64,000 nucleotides of DNA from assembly GCA_017591395.1 (NCBI GenBank), contig WEDG01000704.1:1-64000 (forward strand), in the 5' to 3' direction. This document shows, one piece after another, positions 12,501 to 22,977 of this stretch. Position numbers and translations under genes: made by a program. Under the pieces are notes generated by a model, which had not been told where the DNA came from, ran no database searches, and was given only the letters and a program-made list of their open reading frames with translations. This stretch comes from Schistocephalus solidus. Lineage: Eukaryota > Platyhelminthes > Cestoda > Diphyllobothriidea > Diphyllobothriidae. Numbering within the stretch: position 1 is the stretch's first letter; every line of letters starts with the position of its first letter.

Positions 12501-15500
12501 TGATGGTTGAGCAAGCATGGAGAGAGGAAGTAGTTCCCAATGACTGGGGTTCGGGCATCCTTATGCCCGTCTTCAAAAAGGAAGATAAGTGCGAGAAATA
12601 CCGCGGTATAAGCCTCAACGATGTCGCTGTGGTCTAGTGAGACTAGAATGAGGTTAACTTATAATTTAACATGATTCGGTTCGCCTGGGGTAGAGGGTTA
12701 GCAGAGCAAGCCCGTTTGATGTGAATGCGGGTTTTTGTGCCTTAAGATTTTACATCGAAATCTACTTCCATTGTCTGAACTTCGGTTTTCTTATTGAGCG
12801 GTGATATGACAATGTCCTGACTTGCCCTTTATTCCAAGAGCCGGCACTAACCTGTCATGTATGAGCGTTGAGTTGGAACCTGTGTCCTAGCGGACGAAAG
12901 CCCGTACCGTGTGTCGTTCCTATCCTATTGGCACGAAAACAATTGCAAGGGCTCCTTTTAAAACGACCTCTTCACTCTGTCCCTCTATTTGATGACTCAA
13001 AAATTCCGACAGGGATCGTCTGGGTGTATTAAAGTGTAATTTTCTCTGCCACAGTCTTCGAATATACAACGTGATGTGCTCATGAAGTTCCTGATGATAT
13101 GATTAGCTTTCCGACAATGACGACGGTCTTGTACGATCATTCGTAGTTGCCTATTGTCACAGGCGATGAATACTCGATATTTATCCGAATAGTAATCTTT
13201 TCCATAGCTAGTGCAACAGCGAGGAAAGGAGTGCCAGTATGTTCTGTTTCCCTGCTGTTTGAAGAACGCACATTCCTTCGGGGAAGATTTGTATTGCCCT
13301 GGACTTTTGATTTTCACGACCTCCTCTTAAAGTCACCTCTACTTTACTGAACCGCATACAGGCACTATCAGCACGTTCTTCTCTAAACTTCGCGAGATCT
13401 CAGAATTTTAATTCTGCCCCTTGGCGTATTATATATGCAGAGGTTTAAGCCCACTTTAATCTTAATTACAGGGGTAGTCTTCTCGCAATCGACTCATTTA
13501 TACTACTGGAATTGAGGTCGAATGCATAGTTTAATTGATTCAAGATTGCTACACAGGCTTGCATTTGTTGACTGGGGTTACGTGACGCTCTGATGTCGCT
13601 TTTATTTCTGATCCACTGATGAACGCATCAATCAAGGCTCGGGCTACCCTTTAGTTATAGCCGAACCTATTTTTCAAATTTCTTTTGGATCTTCTAAGAC
13701 CTTTATCAGTGTGTAATATCGCACTGTTTTGTAAAATCTCGTTCCCTCTTTCTACTGTAACACCTAGTGTTGTCTTTAGTTTTTGTGTCAATTACAGACG
13801 TGACCTGTTTCATGAAAACATAATAAAACTTAGGGTTCCCACCGAACATCCGAATTTCACGTTTTGCTAGCTCCAAATGGTGCATACCGGATGTTCAATA
13901 TCATCATCTGTAATTTCAAGTCTATCGAGTAATCACACAAAACTCGTTATCTTCATTCTATTCTTCCCCTCTATTCTTTCGTTGCTGCAATTTTTTAAAT
14001 TAAATGTGTATTTCGATTTCTAGTAGGCGAAGCTTTGCAAGCTATCTTAAAAACCGTTGTCGTCATAAGTTACTTCGTTCAGCTGGGTTTGGTGCTTCAG
14101 ATCATGAGTGATCCGACATTTCTGGAGGACTGATTTCTTCGATTTGCCCGTGCCTACTCGAATAATTTTGCAAATACTCTAGTTTTCTTCCATTTTAATG
14201 CCAGTTTGTTCACTGGGCAGGTTCCACTCGAGTTCAAAGGCCATGTTAGAAGGTAGTCTGAATAACTCGGGTATTTAGAGGGTTTTTACAGATTTGAATT
14301 ATTAATTTGACCCAATTTTGAAAAAAACTCTGTGAAGTTGTTGGGATTCGAACCCACGACAGCAAGGGAAAGGCCGTAGTACAGCCAAAGCACCAACTAA
14401 CTGAGCTACAAGGCTCCACCGGGAGCCGTGAATTTAATCATATTTGGGTCAAGTTACCCGCCCAGCCTGCTGTAACTTATGGAATCCACCGATTCTGATA
14501 CAGTAGGCTGACTGTCCAAGCATGATTTTCTAAGCAATTAATCTAGAATCCCCCAGATAACTACCAAGCGTAATTAATTAATTAGGAGATTTTGGCAGAT
14601 TTGAAGCATTTATTTGACCCGGTTGTCCTGGTTTCGAATCCCACCGAGTCAATTGAACTCGGGTATTCTTTGTGGTTATATAATAAGAAAAATTAGGATT
14701 CAAAAGCACGATAGACTTAACAAGGCGGGGTAAGAAATTGGAAAATAGACATACATTTTGAGTGATGAGTTGAACAGTCTCACGAATGAAATCAGCGCGT
14801 GGTGACCGGTTTGAAATCGAACGAGATCAAGGCACAATAAACAGAGAACAATGCAGAAACGATCGATGATAATGCAGAAACAACGAAGATGTGATTCGGA
14901 TAAAGTCTGGTTTCTAACTAGCCGTTAGTGTGGCTTATCAAACAAGCATACAACAGTGGCATGCTGTATATCATACCACCTTCAGACGATAAAAGACGGC
15001 GGCTTACGCTCACCTTAATTTTACGGCGTTTTAGGTAATCACTAGTCTGTACGTTAGTCTCAACACGGACGATCATTGCGAGCTAGTTGGCTAATGGTGA
15101 ACACCATTTTCGCAACAACTATCTAACTTTGTTTTTTTTCATGCCCATCTTTTTTCATTGGCAAGATGCGTAAGGATAAATCCCCACCCATGCAAGTCTC
15201 ACTTAGGTTGCCTGAAGGCACGTTAACTGAACTTGAAAATTTTGAATAGCATATCGTGCGAGGTACCATAATGGCTACATTGTATTTTGACCCCAAATCT
15301 ATTCATTCTCGATGAATTACCGAAAAATAGGCTTACCAGTTGACTTTTTAAACCAAACTGACGTGCTTCGGTTTAAGTCTTGTTACGAAGTTAGCGTGCG
15401 GAATGTCTCTGCTTTGTTTACACCTACGTTCCTCACGGTTTTTTAGATGCTTATTCAACGTCGCTTCCAACCCAGTATTGCTGATCCAAATGCTTTCAAG

Positions 15501-16724
15501 CAACTTATCACATTCAAATACACAAAAATAGCATTTTATTCACAACTAATTTCCGTCCCGTACTACGAGGCAGAATCTTGTTCATAATTGACGTATCCAT
15601 AATTAGGGGTTTGGCTTTTTCCTTTTATCAGATCGTTAAGATTTTCTAAAATTTTCGTGTTGTTGCCCTTTTAACAGTCATTGAATTTATGTTTCATGCA
15701 TACCAGGGTTTCAGCAACCTGTATGCCATGGAAATTGACCCCTCTCTTAACGTCGAAGAACTGGAAGAGGATATTGTCGGTGCCGATGAAGCCGCCAGAT
15801 CCGCCGATTTTCGCCGCACCCTCACCAACGTTATGAATTCTTTTCCTGGAGTGGATGAGTATATGTCGTACACGGAAATCTTTCGTCTTGTACGGACTAT
15901 GGATTACTCGGTTGTCGTATTCGACACCGCACCCACTGGTCACACCCTTCGTTTACTCTCTTTCCCCGATCTAATGGAGAGCGGCTTAACTAAACTGATC
16001 AGCTTAAAGAGTACTGTAAGTTACCTATAAAGTGCACTCACATTTACCCTTGGTCTCTTGATATTTATGTGCAAATTGGCTCTTGACCACTGCCTCTCCT
16101 AGATCGCTCCTATAATGAATCAGATGATGTCGTTCATTGGTGCCGGAAATCCCATGGGCAGTGAAGACATTTCTCAGGCCTTGGAGAGTCGTCTGCCTGT
16201 CGTGCGAGAAATCACTCGGCAATTCAAGGATCCTAGTCAAACAACATTTGTCTGTGTGTGTATTGCGGAGTTCCTGAGCATGTATGAAACGGAAAGACTT
16301 GTTCAGGTGATTCAAAAAATTCCCTGATTGTTGTTATAATCGTTATTGTGCATTTTATCTATAAATGCGTCTTCTTTCACCGTCTTCCTACGATACGGTA
16401 ACCTTGAATGTGTCTCTTGTCCCCATTTAGGCTCTAGCGGCCCAAGAAATCGATATCCACAACATTATTGTCAACCAACTGCTCTTCCCAAACCTTCCCA
16501 TCGAAGACGGGGATGAAGCAAAGAAAAAACCGATCTCCGACTGTCGAATGTGCCTTGCACGTCACCGCATCCAGTCCAAGTACCTCGAGCAGATCTTGGA
16601 ATTGTACGATGACATGCATGTGATTCAATTGCCTCAGTTGGAGGAAGAGGTGCGGGGAGTTGACAGGGTACGTGCCTTCTCCAAGCATCTTCTCACCCCA
16701 TACATCAGACCTGCACCGAAGTAG
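9329..16724 (+). CDS. GET3: ATPase GET3/ASNA1 (tail-anchored protein targeting factor), four exons
   Basis: Exons 9329-9553, 15707-16015, 16103-16306 and 16431-16724 join in phase 0 throughout and give 343 residues; the human protein has about 348. Family knowledge: GET3/ASNA1 is a cytosolic homodimeric ATPase that takes tail-anchored membrane proteins to the ER receptor. Seen here: P-loop [10 protein letters not shown] at residues 23-32, switch I DPAHN at 54-58, switch [10 protein letters not shown] at 148-155, and zinc-binding CRMC with Cys284 and Cys287, which tether the dimer. All key residues are present. The start is the first in-frame ATG after the stop TAG at 9278 and matches the short N-terminus before WIFVGGKGG. 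Introns are 6153, 87 and 124 bp with GT-AG ends; the third donor (CAG/GTGATT) is weak. Intron 1 holds transposon remnants. A tttcttag just before the ATG could be a trans-splice acceptor, which is speculative. The nearest downstream AATAAA I see is 17318-17323. Identity is very secure. Confidence 0.96.
9554..10640. other. GET3 intron 1, 5' part, nothing recognised
   Basis: This is AT-rich intronic sequence directly after the exon 1 donor. Short open frames here show no motif. Confidence 0.6.
10650..10830 (+). mobile_element. Small remnant of a retrotransposon RT C-terminus in GET3 intron 1
   Basis: The plus strand reads [20 protein letters not shown] and then, after a frame change, a piece like [17 protein letters not shown]. 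This is the conserved thumb segment after the RT palm in RTE-like elements. Only about 180 bp survive. Confidence 0.55.
11280..12640 (+). mobile_element. RTE-like retrotransposon, 5' half, inside GET3 intron 1
   Basis: The endonuclease start is clear at 11370-11672 ([30 protein letters not shown]) and continues out of frame to [18 protein letters not shown] near 11790, where the usual GDxN has become GACN. The linker from about 12040 to 12360 is the same sequence family as 41565-41880, and RT starts with the PVFKK stretch near 12570. It stops at about 12640 before motif A. A 3'-truncated copy is unusual for target-primed insertion and suggests a later deletion or rearrangement. Confidence 0.8.
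12641..14325. other. GET3 intron 1, middle part, nothing recognised
   Basis: No coding motif, RNA gene or clear repeat was found. The minus-strand open frame at 12997-13317 has scattered Cys and His residues but no regular finger spacing. Confidence 0.55.
14330..14545 (-). mobile_element. tRNA-derived SINE (family A) in GET3 intron 1
   Basis: The minus strand reads GGAGCCTTGTAGCTCAGTTAG with an A-box and, about 50 bases on, GTGGGTTCGAATCCC with a perfect B-box. The acceptor stem does not pair, so this is a SINE head and not a tRNA gene. The flanking part (14420-14540) is the reverse complement of a sequence at 30085-30170, which supports one family with at least two copies. Confidence 0.72.
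14560..14680. repeat. Fragment related to SINE family A
   Basis: The stretch GGCAGATTTGAAGCATTTATTTGACCC repeats in diverged form the sequence just beyond the SINE head at 14289-14313, and a GTTTCGAATCCC piece follows. It looks like a partial second copy next to the first; the exact limits are unclear. Confidence 0.4.
14681..15706. other. GET3 intron 1, 3' end, nothing recognised
   Basis: This stretch ends at the acceptor of exon 2. No motif or repeat was recognised. Confidence 0.5.
15707..16015 (+). CDS. GET3: GET3 exon 2
   Basis: This exon encodes 103 residues starting [14 protein letters not shown] after the acceptor ataccag. It includes the switch II segment [12 protein letters not shown]. 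The donor is ACT/GTAAGT. Joining to exon 1 gives [14 protein letters not shown], which matches the animal family. Confidence 0.95.
16103..16306 (+). CDS. GET3: GET3 exon 3
   Basis: This exon encodes 68 residues, from [11 protein letters not shown] to ETERLVQ, after the acceptor ctctcctag. It contains the family-typical stretch [20 protein letters not shown] and an Met-rich segment of the substrate-binding groove. The donor is CAG/GTGATT, which is non-optimal but leaves the frame correct. Confidence 0.93.
16431..16724 (+). CDS. GET3: GET3 exon 4 with stop
   Basis: This exon encodes the last 97 residues after the acceptor ccccatttag, ending in IRPAPK and TAG. It contains [14 protein letters not shown] (nucleotide-contacting region in this family) and the CxxC motif within [12 protein letters not shown]. 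Confidence 0.94.
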   Translation, partial: ALAAQEIDIHNIIVNQLLFPNLPIEDGDEAKKKPISDCRMCLARHRIQSKYLEQILELYDDMHVIQLPQLEEEVRGVDRVRAFSKHLLTPYIRPAPK

Positions 16725-18266
16725 CAGAGTTGGGGATTGTCTTCGGCGCTGTTATCGATCCTCTAAATTTTCCAACTGTAGAGACTTCGCCCTCTGCTTC
16801 TTTTATGCCCATTGTCAGTTTTTGGATCTTTCCTCTTTTTTTCCTCTCGTCCAGTTTGGCGGTTGTTTTCCGCGCCGAATTCTGCTTACCCTTAACAGGC
16901 AGTGCGACACTTCCTAAGTGTTATACCTTCTTACTTTCATTCGTGCTGCCTTGCTTTGCCCGTACATAAGCTGTGCGACTTTGCCTTTTAATTTTACGAC
17001 AGGCAACTGGCGTGGACGATTTCCTTCGCAAGCTCAGGGGATCCCTAAGTCTATTCTTAAAGCGTCGCACTTGGAAAACATGCGGAGGATGTGTTGATCT
17101 TCTAACCATGGTTGAATAAGTAGAACGATGTATCCAAGGCTGTCAATGACACTCACAGGATCGAGCAGATATCGTGGTGATTTCCTGACCTTGAAAAATA
17201 TGGGGACACATATTCAATGCGTGAGACGAAGCCCAACGAAGGGGCCTCCACGACCCAAGAGATTGCGTCGCCACAAGCTCTGAGAGGTCGTCAAGTTTGC
17301 TTTAGAATATACTCTCAAATAAAATTAGGAGGTCCGTAGCATTCGAAATATCCTCTGAAAAAATCATCTCAATTGAGGATTTTCAACCTGTGTCTTCATT
17401 ACGCTACCGGGATTCTCATTTCCCTTATTCTACCGGCTATTCTTTTTTTTCTCCGTATTAGTTATGGTAGAGTTGAAGTCTGATGTAATCTTTGAATGGA
17501 GAATCTATAACATCTTGCCACGTTGGTCTGCAATGCTCACTTATATGAAAACTTACGGCCGATTGCGCATCACTCCTAGCATTTGTTGCCTGTACTTAAT
17601 CCTTCTTGCCATCGCAGGCGAAAGTCTCGTGTCTTTCACACGCAATGGGTGGCGATTGCTAAAATGACCCGATGCGCAGACAACAACCATGCAAGTAGAA
17701 TGCGACCTAGCAGATACCTTAGCCTTGCAGGAATTCTCTACTCACAGACTGGTTGATTTGGGTTTCGCGTCCATCCATCAGGTTCAGCCGACGCCGTATC
17801 AGCCGCTTAATGCTCCAAGTAGCCTCTTACAGACCCAATGAGTTTTCACAAGGAATATGCCAGGCGCTCATTGGTTGAGCTGATTTTTTTGTGCTGCCTG
17901 AGTGGACCCTTTATAGAGAAGTGAATTTGCCATCACCATGGAGAACGTCACTCTGCGATCTTCTCGGGACGTTCCTCTCGTTGATGTTACTTCATAAAAC
18001 AGGTGCACGATTAGGGGCTTCATGCCGTTAACTTTGTTTTTCTCACCTGAATTCTGTTGCGTAGGTTTTATTATGGCCACAGGAATAATATAACCTGACT
18101 CCGTTGAGCGCCTGATGCGAGTGCTTGGGATAGAAACAGTCTGTATTATCGGCATGTGAACTCCATTTTGCAGCTTCCCATATTCGAATACATTGTTTTA
18201 GGCGGAAAATTATAGCAAGAGGCCTAGTTTTGAGGCGAGCTGTGCTCTTGCGCAAATGATTGTTGC
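16725..18266. other. Downstream of GET3, nothing firmly recognised
   Basis: This holds the GET3 3' UTR and intergenic DNA. An AATAAA is at 17318-17323. An acceptor-like tttttacgacag before 17004 is followed by an open stretch ATGVDDFLRKL that I cannot assign to any family. Confidence 0.5.
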
Positions 18267-19554
18267 AGGAGTAGTTTTCCCAGAGGCAGCGTAAGTAAGC
18301 GAAGCGACTACGAAGGGAAGACATTTTTGTGCGCAAACTTTCATGCCGCTCCATAATCCGGAAATGTAGATAGGCAGCGCCTCCTATGCGTTCTAGTCAC
18401 TGATTTTGTTCCTCTGGGGATTAGCTTCATCCGCCGTCTGAATATTTCACCTCAAATACCACGGTACGCGGCAAAAAAGAGTCGCCCAGTGTCTCTTGTG
18501 AGGGAGGCCACTAACTGAGTAGTTGTGATTTCGTATTGATGAAGTTGCGCATCGCCAGCGTGTCTAACTCCAACTGTTCTTTTCCGGCAAAAAAGCGGTG
18601 ACTCGTGCAAATGCGAAGGCGGGCCCACGCCGAGACACTGCCAGCATACCTGTTGGCCCATTACGTGTTTTCCACCTCAGCACCCCATGTGTACCGCACT
18701 CATAAGCAAATCACTTCGTAGTCTGCATTAATCACTGTCGTCTAACCCTCGTCGGTAAGATCACGATTCCCATCAGTCGGTAATTTCTTAGATGGCGACT
18801 TCCAGAGTCGGTTGATAAGGTGTAGCTCAGAAATGAAACAATAGCCCTAGTCGGTGCCCCATAAATTCGCCCAGGTGTTTCAAATACGAGCAGACAGTGA
18901 AGCACAGTTGCCAGGCCAAAAGTCTCTTACTTGTGTTCGGTACGAATGTGATCATGTGTACTTTAGTCATCGTTGATACCGTCGCGGAGTTTACCTGTCC
19001 GCGTGTGACGATCCACAGTAGTGGACGGAGAGAGCTCGGGCCGAGTCAACAATCGGAAGAAAAAGGTCCCTAAAAAGTACTGCAGGCTCAAATAAGGGTA
19101 AGAATTACTTATATGCCTCCCCTTCTAAACAGGACGCGGGAATTGGGACACCCACTCAATTAACAACGGCGGCCCCGCGTATGATGCCAGGAGGAGTAAA
19201 TACTCCTCTGTCCTAACCCTAGCAGTAGTCCCAAGGTAAACCTAAACCGTACCCTTAAAGTTAACCCGTACCCCAATATTAACACCAATCCTGGACTTAA
19301 ACTTAACCCTAACATTCAACCTAAATCCAACGTCTGTGGAATTGGATACAAAGCCACCTGTATTTAGGACGATTTCTGTTCTCGTGTGCTGTTTAAGTGG
19401 CCACATAAGTAACCCTTGCCCGAATTTTTGAGCAACATGGAGATGGCATTATTGCCAGACCTGCTGCTTGACCCAGGACTGTTTTTACGACGAGAGAGGC
19501 TTTCTTGATTTGGATTGGGTATGACTGGCTGATGACGGCTAATAGACCAGAACT
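18267..19554. repeat. Left arm of long inverted repeat 1
   Basis: These 1288 bases are the near-exact reverse complement of 22978-24265. I noticed only a few substitutions and two compensating 1-bp indels. The arm includes a MITE-like segment with telomere-like repeats (about 19093-19432) and ends inside a SINE tail. The spacer between arms is 3423 bp. No host gene or transposase is visible; the 69-residue open frame at 18452-18661 (minus) recurs unchanged in the other arm but has no recognisable domain. No target-site duplication is seen at the outer ends. Confidence 0.93.
19093..19432. mobile_element. MITE-like element with telomere-like core (in arm 1)
   Basis: The ends are diverged inverted repeats: TTACTTATATGCC...CTAAACAGGACGCGG on the left and the reverse complement of GTGTGCTGTTTAAGTGGCC...AAGTAACCC on the right. 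The interior (about 19200-19330) is made of degenerate CCTAAC/CTTAAC units. It matches the layout of the better-kept copy at 20955-21364. The mirrored copy lies at about 23100-23440. Confidence 0.55.
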
Positions 19555-19588
19555 GGTCATTCCGATCACCCTTGTCTTTTTCGGTACT
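19515..19588 (+). mobile_element. SINE family B, tail fragment
   Basis: The sequence GGGTATGACTGGCTGATGAC, then GGTCATTCCGATCACCCTTG and TTTTTCGGTA, recurs with changes at 19823-19893, 31741-31797, 36821-36880 (minus) and 47491-47550 (minus). The tRNA-like head is missing here. The inner breakpoint of inverted repeat 1 falls within it. Confidence 0.6.
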
Positions 19589-19594
19589 CCATCA

Positions 19595-19894
19595 TGCGTA
19601 TATGTTACTAGTCGCTATCGACGGCCTGCCAGGGCTGTAGATTGAGCCCAAGGCACAACGGGATGCGTATGTCCCGTGACTTGATCTTTGAGCGCCACTT
19701 CCTCATGATTGATATTCGCGATCACCGCGGACAAGATAGTGAACTCGCGGCTCCTTGGTAGAGCGTTCGACTGAATGACCAAGGATCCCGGTTCGACTCC
19801 CATTTGGATTACACTTCGCATTGGGTATGAATGGCTGACAATGTCTACTTAGCCAAAAATGGCCATGCCGGTCTGCCTTGTCTTTTTCGGTACT
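19595..19894 (+). mobile_element. SINE family B with tRNA-like head
   Basis: The head at 19735-19805 has an A-box-like TTGGTAGAGCGTTCG and a B-box GGTTCGACTCC. It is followed by the family tail GGGTATGAATGGCTGACAA to TTTTTCGGTACTGC. The cloverleaf acceptor stem is absent, so this is not a tRNA gene. Confidence 0.65.
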
Positions 19895-20954
19895 GCATTT
19901 AGGAGACGTTTGACAAAAGGCAGTCTGTCAAAGCGGGGCAATGCTGATGATCCTCTAGTTTTCTCGAACGTGACACCTGTCGGATTCTGAAATTGGAAAT
20001 AAAGGGAATCGTACATGTGTCGCTTACGGGGAGAGTATGCAAGGTGAAATCAGCCGATGTTGTTTGCTCTGAAGGTTCTCTCAAACAAATTGAAATCAAT
20101 GCTTGGTGAACTACAAGGGTGAATCAATCTTTCATAATGAGCCATGAAGCGTGTGCATTTGGCAGAAATTGCAGGACTGTAAGGAGGATCTCTTTTTGAC
20201 ATCTGCGCGCCGTCACTTTGACTGTGAGATATGAATCGCGCGCAATTCCAAGAATTTTACCTCAGAAAGGAAAGCGTAGTTGTCGCATGTGGTTCTTCAA
20301 CGGAAGTCTCTTCACTGTGATTGCGTGGACAATACTGTAAACATTGTCTGCCCTAAGGGGTGTCCGAAAAAAGTGGGAGTTGGAATGTGAGGAATCGATG
20401 AGAAGAGAGCATGCCAGCGTGTGGGCCTCCATTTACCTCCTAAACGGTGCTGGGCTCCATCGGGGAATAGGTCACAAAATGCAGGAATCTGAACTAAATA
20501 TAACGTTTACCGTAAAGGGGGAACACGTAGATTCGAGTGACATTCCCACCTTGAGCTGAATTTTCCAGTTGAGATTTCAGACTCGCTTCTAAATTATGGC
20601 CATGGTTGTCAGGGCACGATTTCAGTTTTTAGAAACACGAAATTAACCTCCTTAGTACTGTTCTTCAGTGAGCTGTTTATCCTTGTTTCATTGCCTCCAG
20701 AAAGTTTAAACGAGCCATCAAAAGTAATAACCGACATACCCTTGTGCAGTGAACAGAAGGCGGCCAATGTGAGTTGATAAATGGGCCGTACTTGAAGAAA
20801 GCACAATATAGTAGACCGGCATGGAGGCATCTCTTTGACGAAGCAAAGTTGAGGAAGTCGATGACATTAGTGTGAATCTTCAGAACTGCAGTAGCTGGTC
20901 TATCTCATGAAAGCCTAACTGAAATTTTGAAACGTGCTTTCCATTAGAAGGGGT
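19895..20954. other. Spacer of inverted repeat 1, first part, nothing recognised
   Basis: No gene, RNA or repeat was recognised in this stretch. Confidence 0.5.
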
Positions 20955-21364
20955 GGTAGGGATGCCTTGTATGGCCGCCTAAACAGGACACGAGATTGGG
21001 AACCGCCCCGCTCGCTTAAAATAGTGACCTTATGGTACATTTCAGGAAGGGGAAATAGGCCTGTGTATTAACGCTAAAAATTACCCGAACAAAAAACCAA
21101 ATCGTAACCTTAATCTTAACCCTAGCCCTGCCCTAAGCCGAAACCCTACGGTTAACGCGATAATACACTTAACCATTAGCCTAATCATGACTCTAACCCC
21201 AACGCTAGTCTTAATCTCGAACGTCAACCTAACCCTTAACTCAACCCTAGATCTTACCTCAATCTTACGATTAATTTCTGCGGAATTTAGCGCAAAGCCA
21301 CAGGTATTTTGAACGGTTCCTAATACCGTGTCCTTTTTAGGCGGCCATACAGGGCATCCTTACC
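20955..21364. mobile_element. MITE-like element: 40-bp terminal inverted repeats around telomere-like DNA
   Basis: The left end GGTAGGGATGCCTTGTATGG and following GCCGCCTAAACAGGACACG match the reverse complement of the right end (21325-21364) at nearly every base over about 40 bp. The 330-bp interior contains many degenerate CCTAA and CTTAACCC units (about 21105-21270), resembling TTAGGG telomere repeats. There is no coding frame. A clear target-site duplication was not found. Related, more decayed copies are at about 19093-19432, 46600-47360 and 47810-47990. Confidence 0.7.
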
Positions 21365-22605
21365 GAAGGGATGACTTAGGCGGGGTTATAATATTGATTA
21401 CCTTGCAGCCTGATCCCAAGGTATTTCAGTCATGCCATAGTGCCAAATTTCGAGTGAGCTCCCTTCGATCACCTGCGAAAACCATAATCGGTAAAAAGCG
21501 ACTGCTTAAGTAGTATGAATTTTGTAATTGATTTTCAATGCCCTTATTTCATCGAAAACACATGCAAAAATATTCTTTATTGTGCGCATCAAATTAAATC
21601 CCTTCTAAAAATTATACTTAAAGGAAGGGTTTCTGTTCTGAAAATCCCTCCCAGTTCCCCATAACTGTGAACCCAACATGCAATTATGCTTACTCTGCTT
21701 TATACTTGCTTTGTAGGAAAATTCGTATATTTCGTCACGCTGTCAAGAGGATTTCACATAGTGCTCATAACTTTTTTGACTGGTGTCGCCCAATTTCTAT
21801 ACTTCTCAAGCAGATTCATAATTTTTGAGTTACGGTGCTGTATGAATGGATATTTCCTGACTTTAAAAAGCCACAGTTACAAACTTTTTAAACCAAAAGA
21901 CTGCCGCCCTTTCCTGTAGGGAGTTTAACACAAACGTCATTTTCTACAACATAAGCACGAGAAAGAATATTTTTACGCATGTTTTCTATGAACTGCAGTT
22001 TAATTGTAAGGGCATTGAAAAGAAATTGAAAATTTCATACTGCTTAAGTGGTTATTTTTCGAATATTGTGGTCTTCGAAGCATCCGAAGAGAGCTCTTTC
22101 GAAGGCTGATTGTCTGCCTAGACTTAAATGTCTTGGGATTATGCTGTATGATAATCGCCCCCTATAAGTAGAAATCATATTTCCCGATTTCAGATTGCAT
22201 TTCATGAGATATACTGCCTATCGTATGTCAGAGTCCGTCATCTGAGACAGGTAGAACCAGTAAAAAGGAGCGACCACCTGTTGGTCGAATGCGCTGTTGA
22301 AGGAGGACCTAGTGCTGTTTCAAAATGAGAGTGCAGCATATTCCAGGTGGGAGACAGCTGGACACGAGAGTTTGGTCAATTGCATCTAAAGGTTCAGGTC
22401 CAAGCAATCCATCTTAGAAACCTAACCGGAGGCAGCCTGAAGACTATGTCTAATAAGAGTGAAGTTAAGACAAGTGCATTCAATGTATTTGGAAAAATAA
22501 ACCATTTTTACCCTAAGGTAATCCTTTTCGAAATAAACACACGATTTTTGTGAAACGAGTCTAATTGCTTTAGTTAAATTCATACATGACTGCACGACAT
22601 TGGCT
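21365..22605. other. Spacer of inverted repeat 1, second part, nothing recognised
   Basis: This is AT-rich sequence without coding or repeat signatures I can name. Confidence 0.5.
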
Positions 22606-22607
22606 AC

Positions 22608-22610
22608 TAT

Positions 22611-22676
<66 letters not shown>

Positions 22677-22702
22677 AGCTTCTACTACTACTACTAGTAT
22701 TT
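22608..22702. repeat. (TAC)n trinucleotide microsatellite
   Basis: About 22 uninterrupted TAC/CTA units run from 22608 to about 22676, followed by a few interrupted units to 22702. The long Leu, Thr and Ser open frames here are products of the repeat and not genes. Confidence 0.97.
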
Positions 22703-22977
22703 CTATTACTACTCTCTACTACAGGATACAAAAAAGGTTTCACCAGTTCGCCAAGAACCACTCACAAATGCCAGGTGTTGGGCGACTGGGCTTCACTGAA
22801 GATACGATGAAGCGCTTCTAGTTTTTTTATTATTTCCGAGGACATGTCAATTCTGGGACTACGCCAGTCAAAAATTGGAGATTTCATAATGAGCCAAAAT
22901 ACTTGCGCGATGGTAAAACCGCCACGTTATTAATTCAGCAAACTTTTGTGCAACACTTTTTTGTCTTAGCTACTCGA

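Noticed and set aside
14335..14416. tRNA gene on the minus strand
   Set aside because: A- and B-boxes are good, but the 5' and 3' ends do not pair into an acceptor stem, and the flanks repeat elsewhere; it is a SINE head.
19200..19330. True chromosome end or assembled telomere
   Set aside because: The TTAGGG-like units are degenerate, short, internal and bounded by inverted repeats, so they belong to a dispersed element.
22570..22821. Poly-Leu, poly-Thr and poly-Ser open frames
   Set aside because: They are produced by the TAC microsatellite in different frames.
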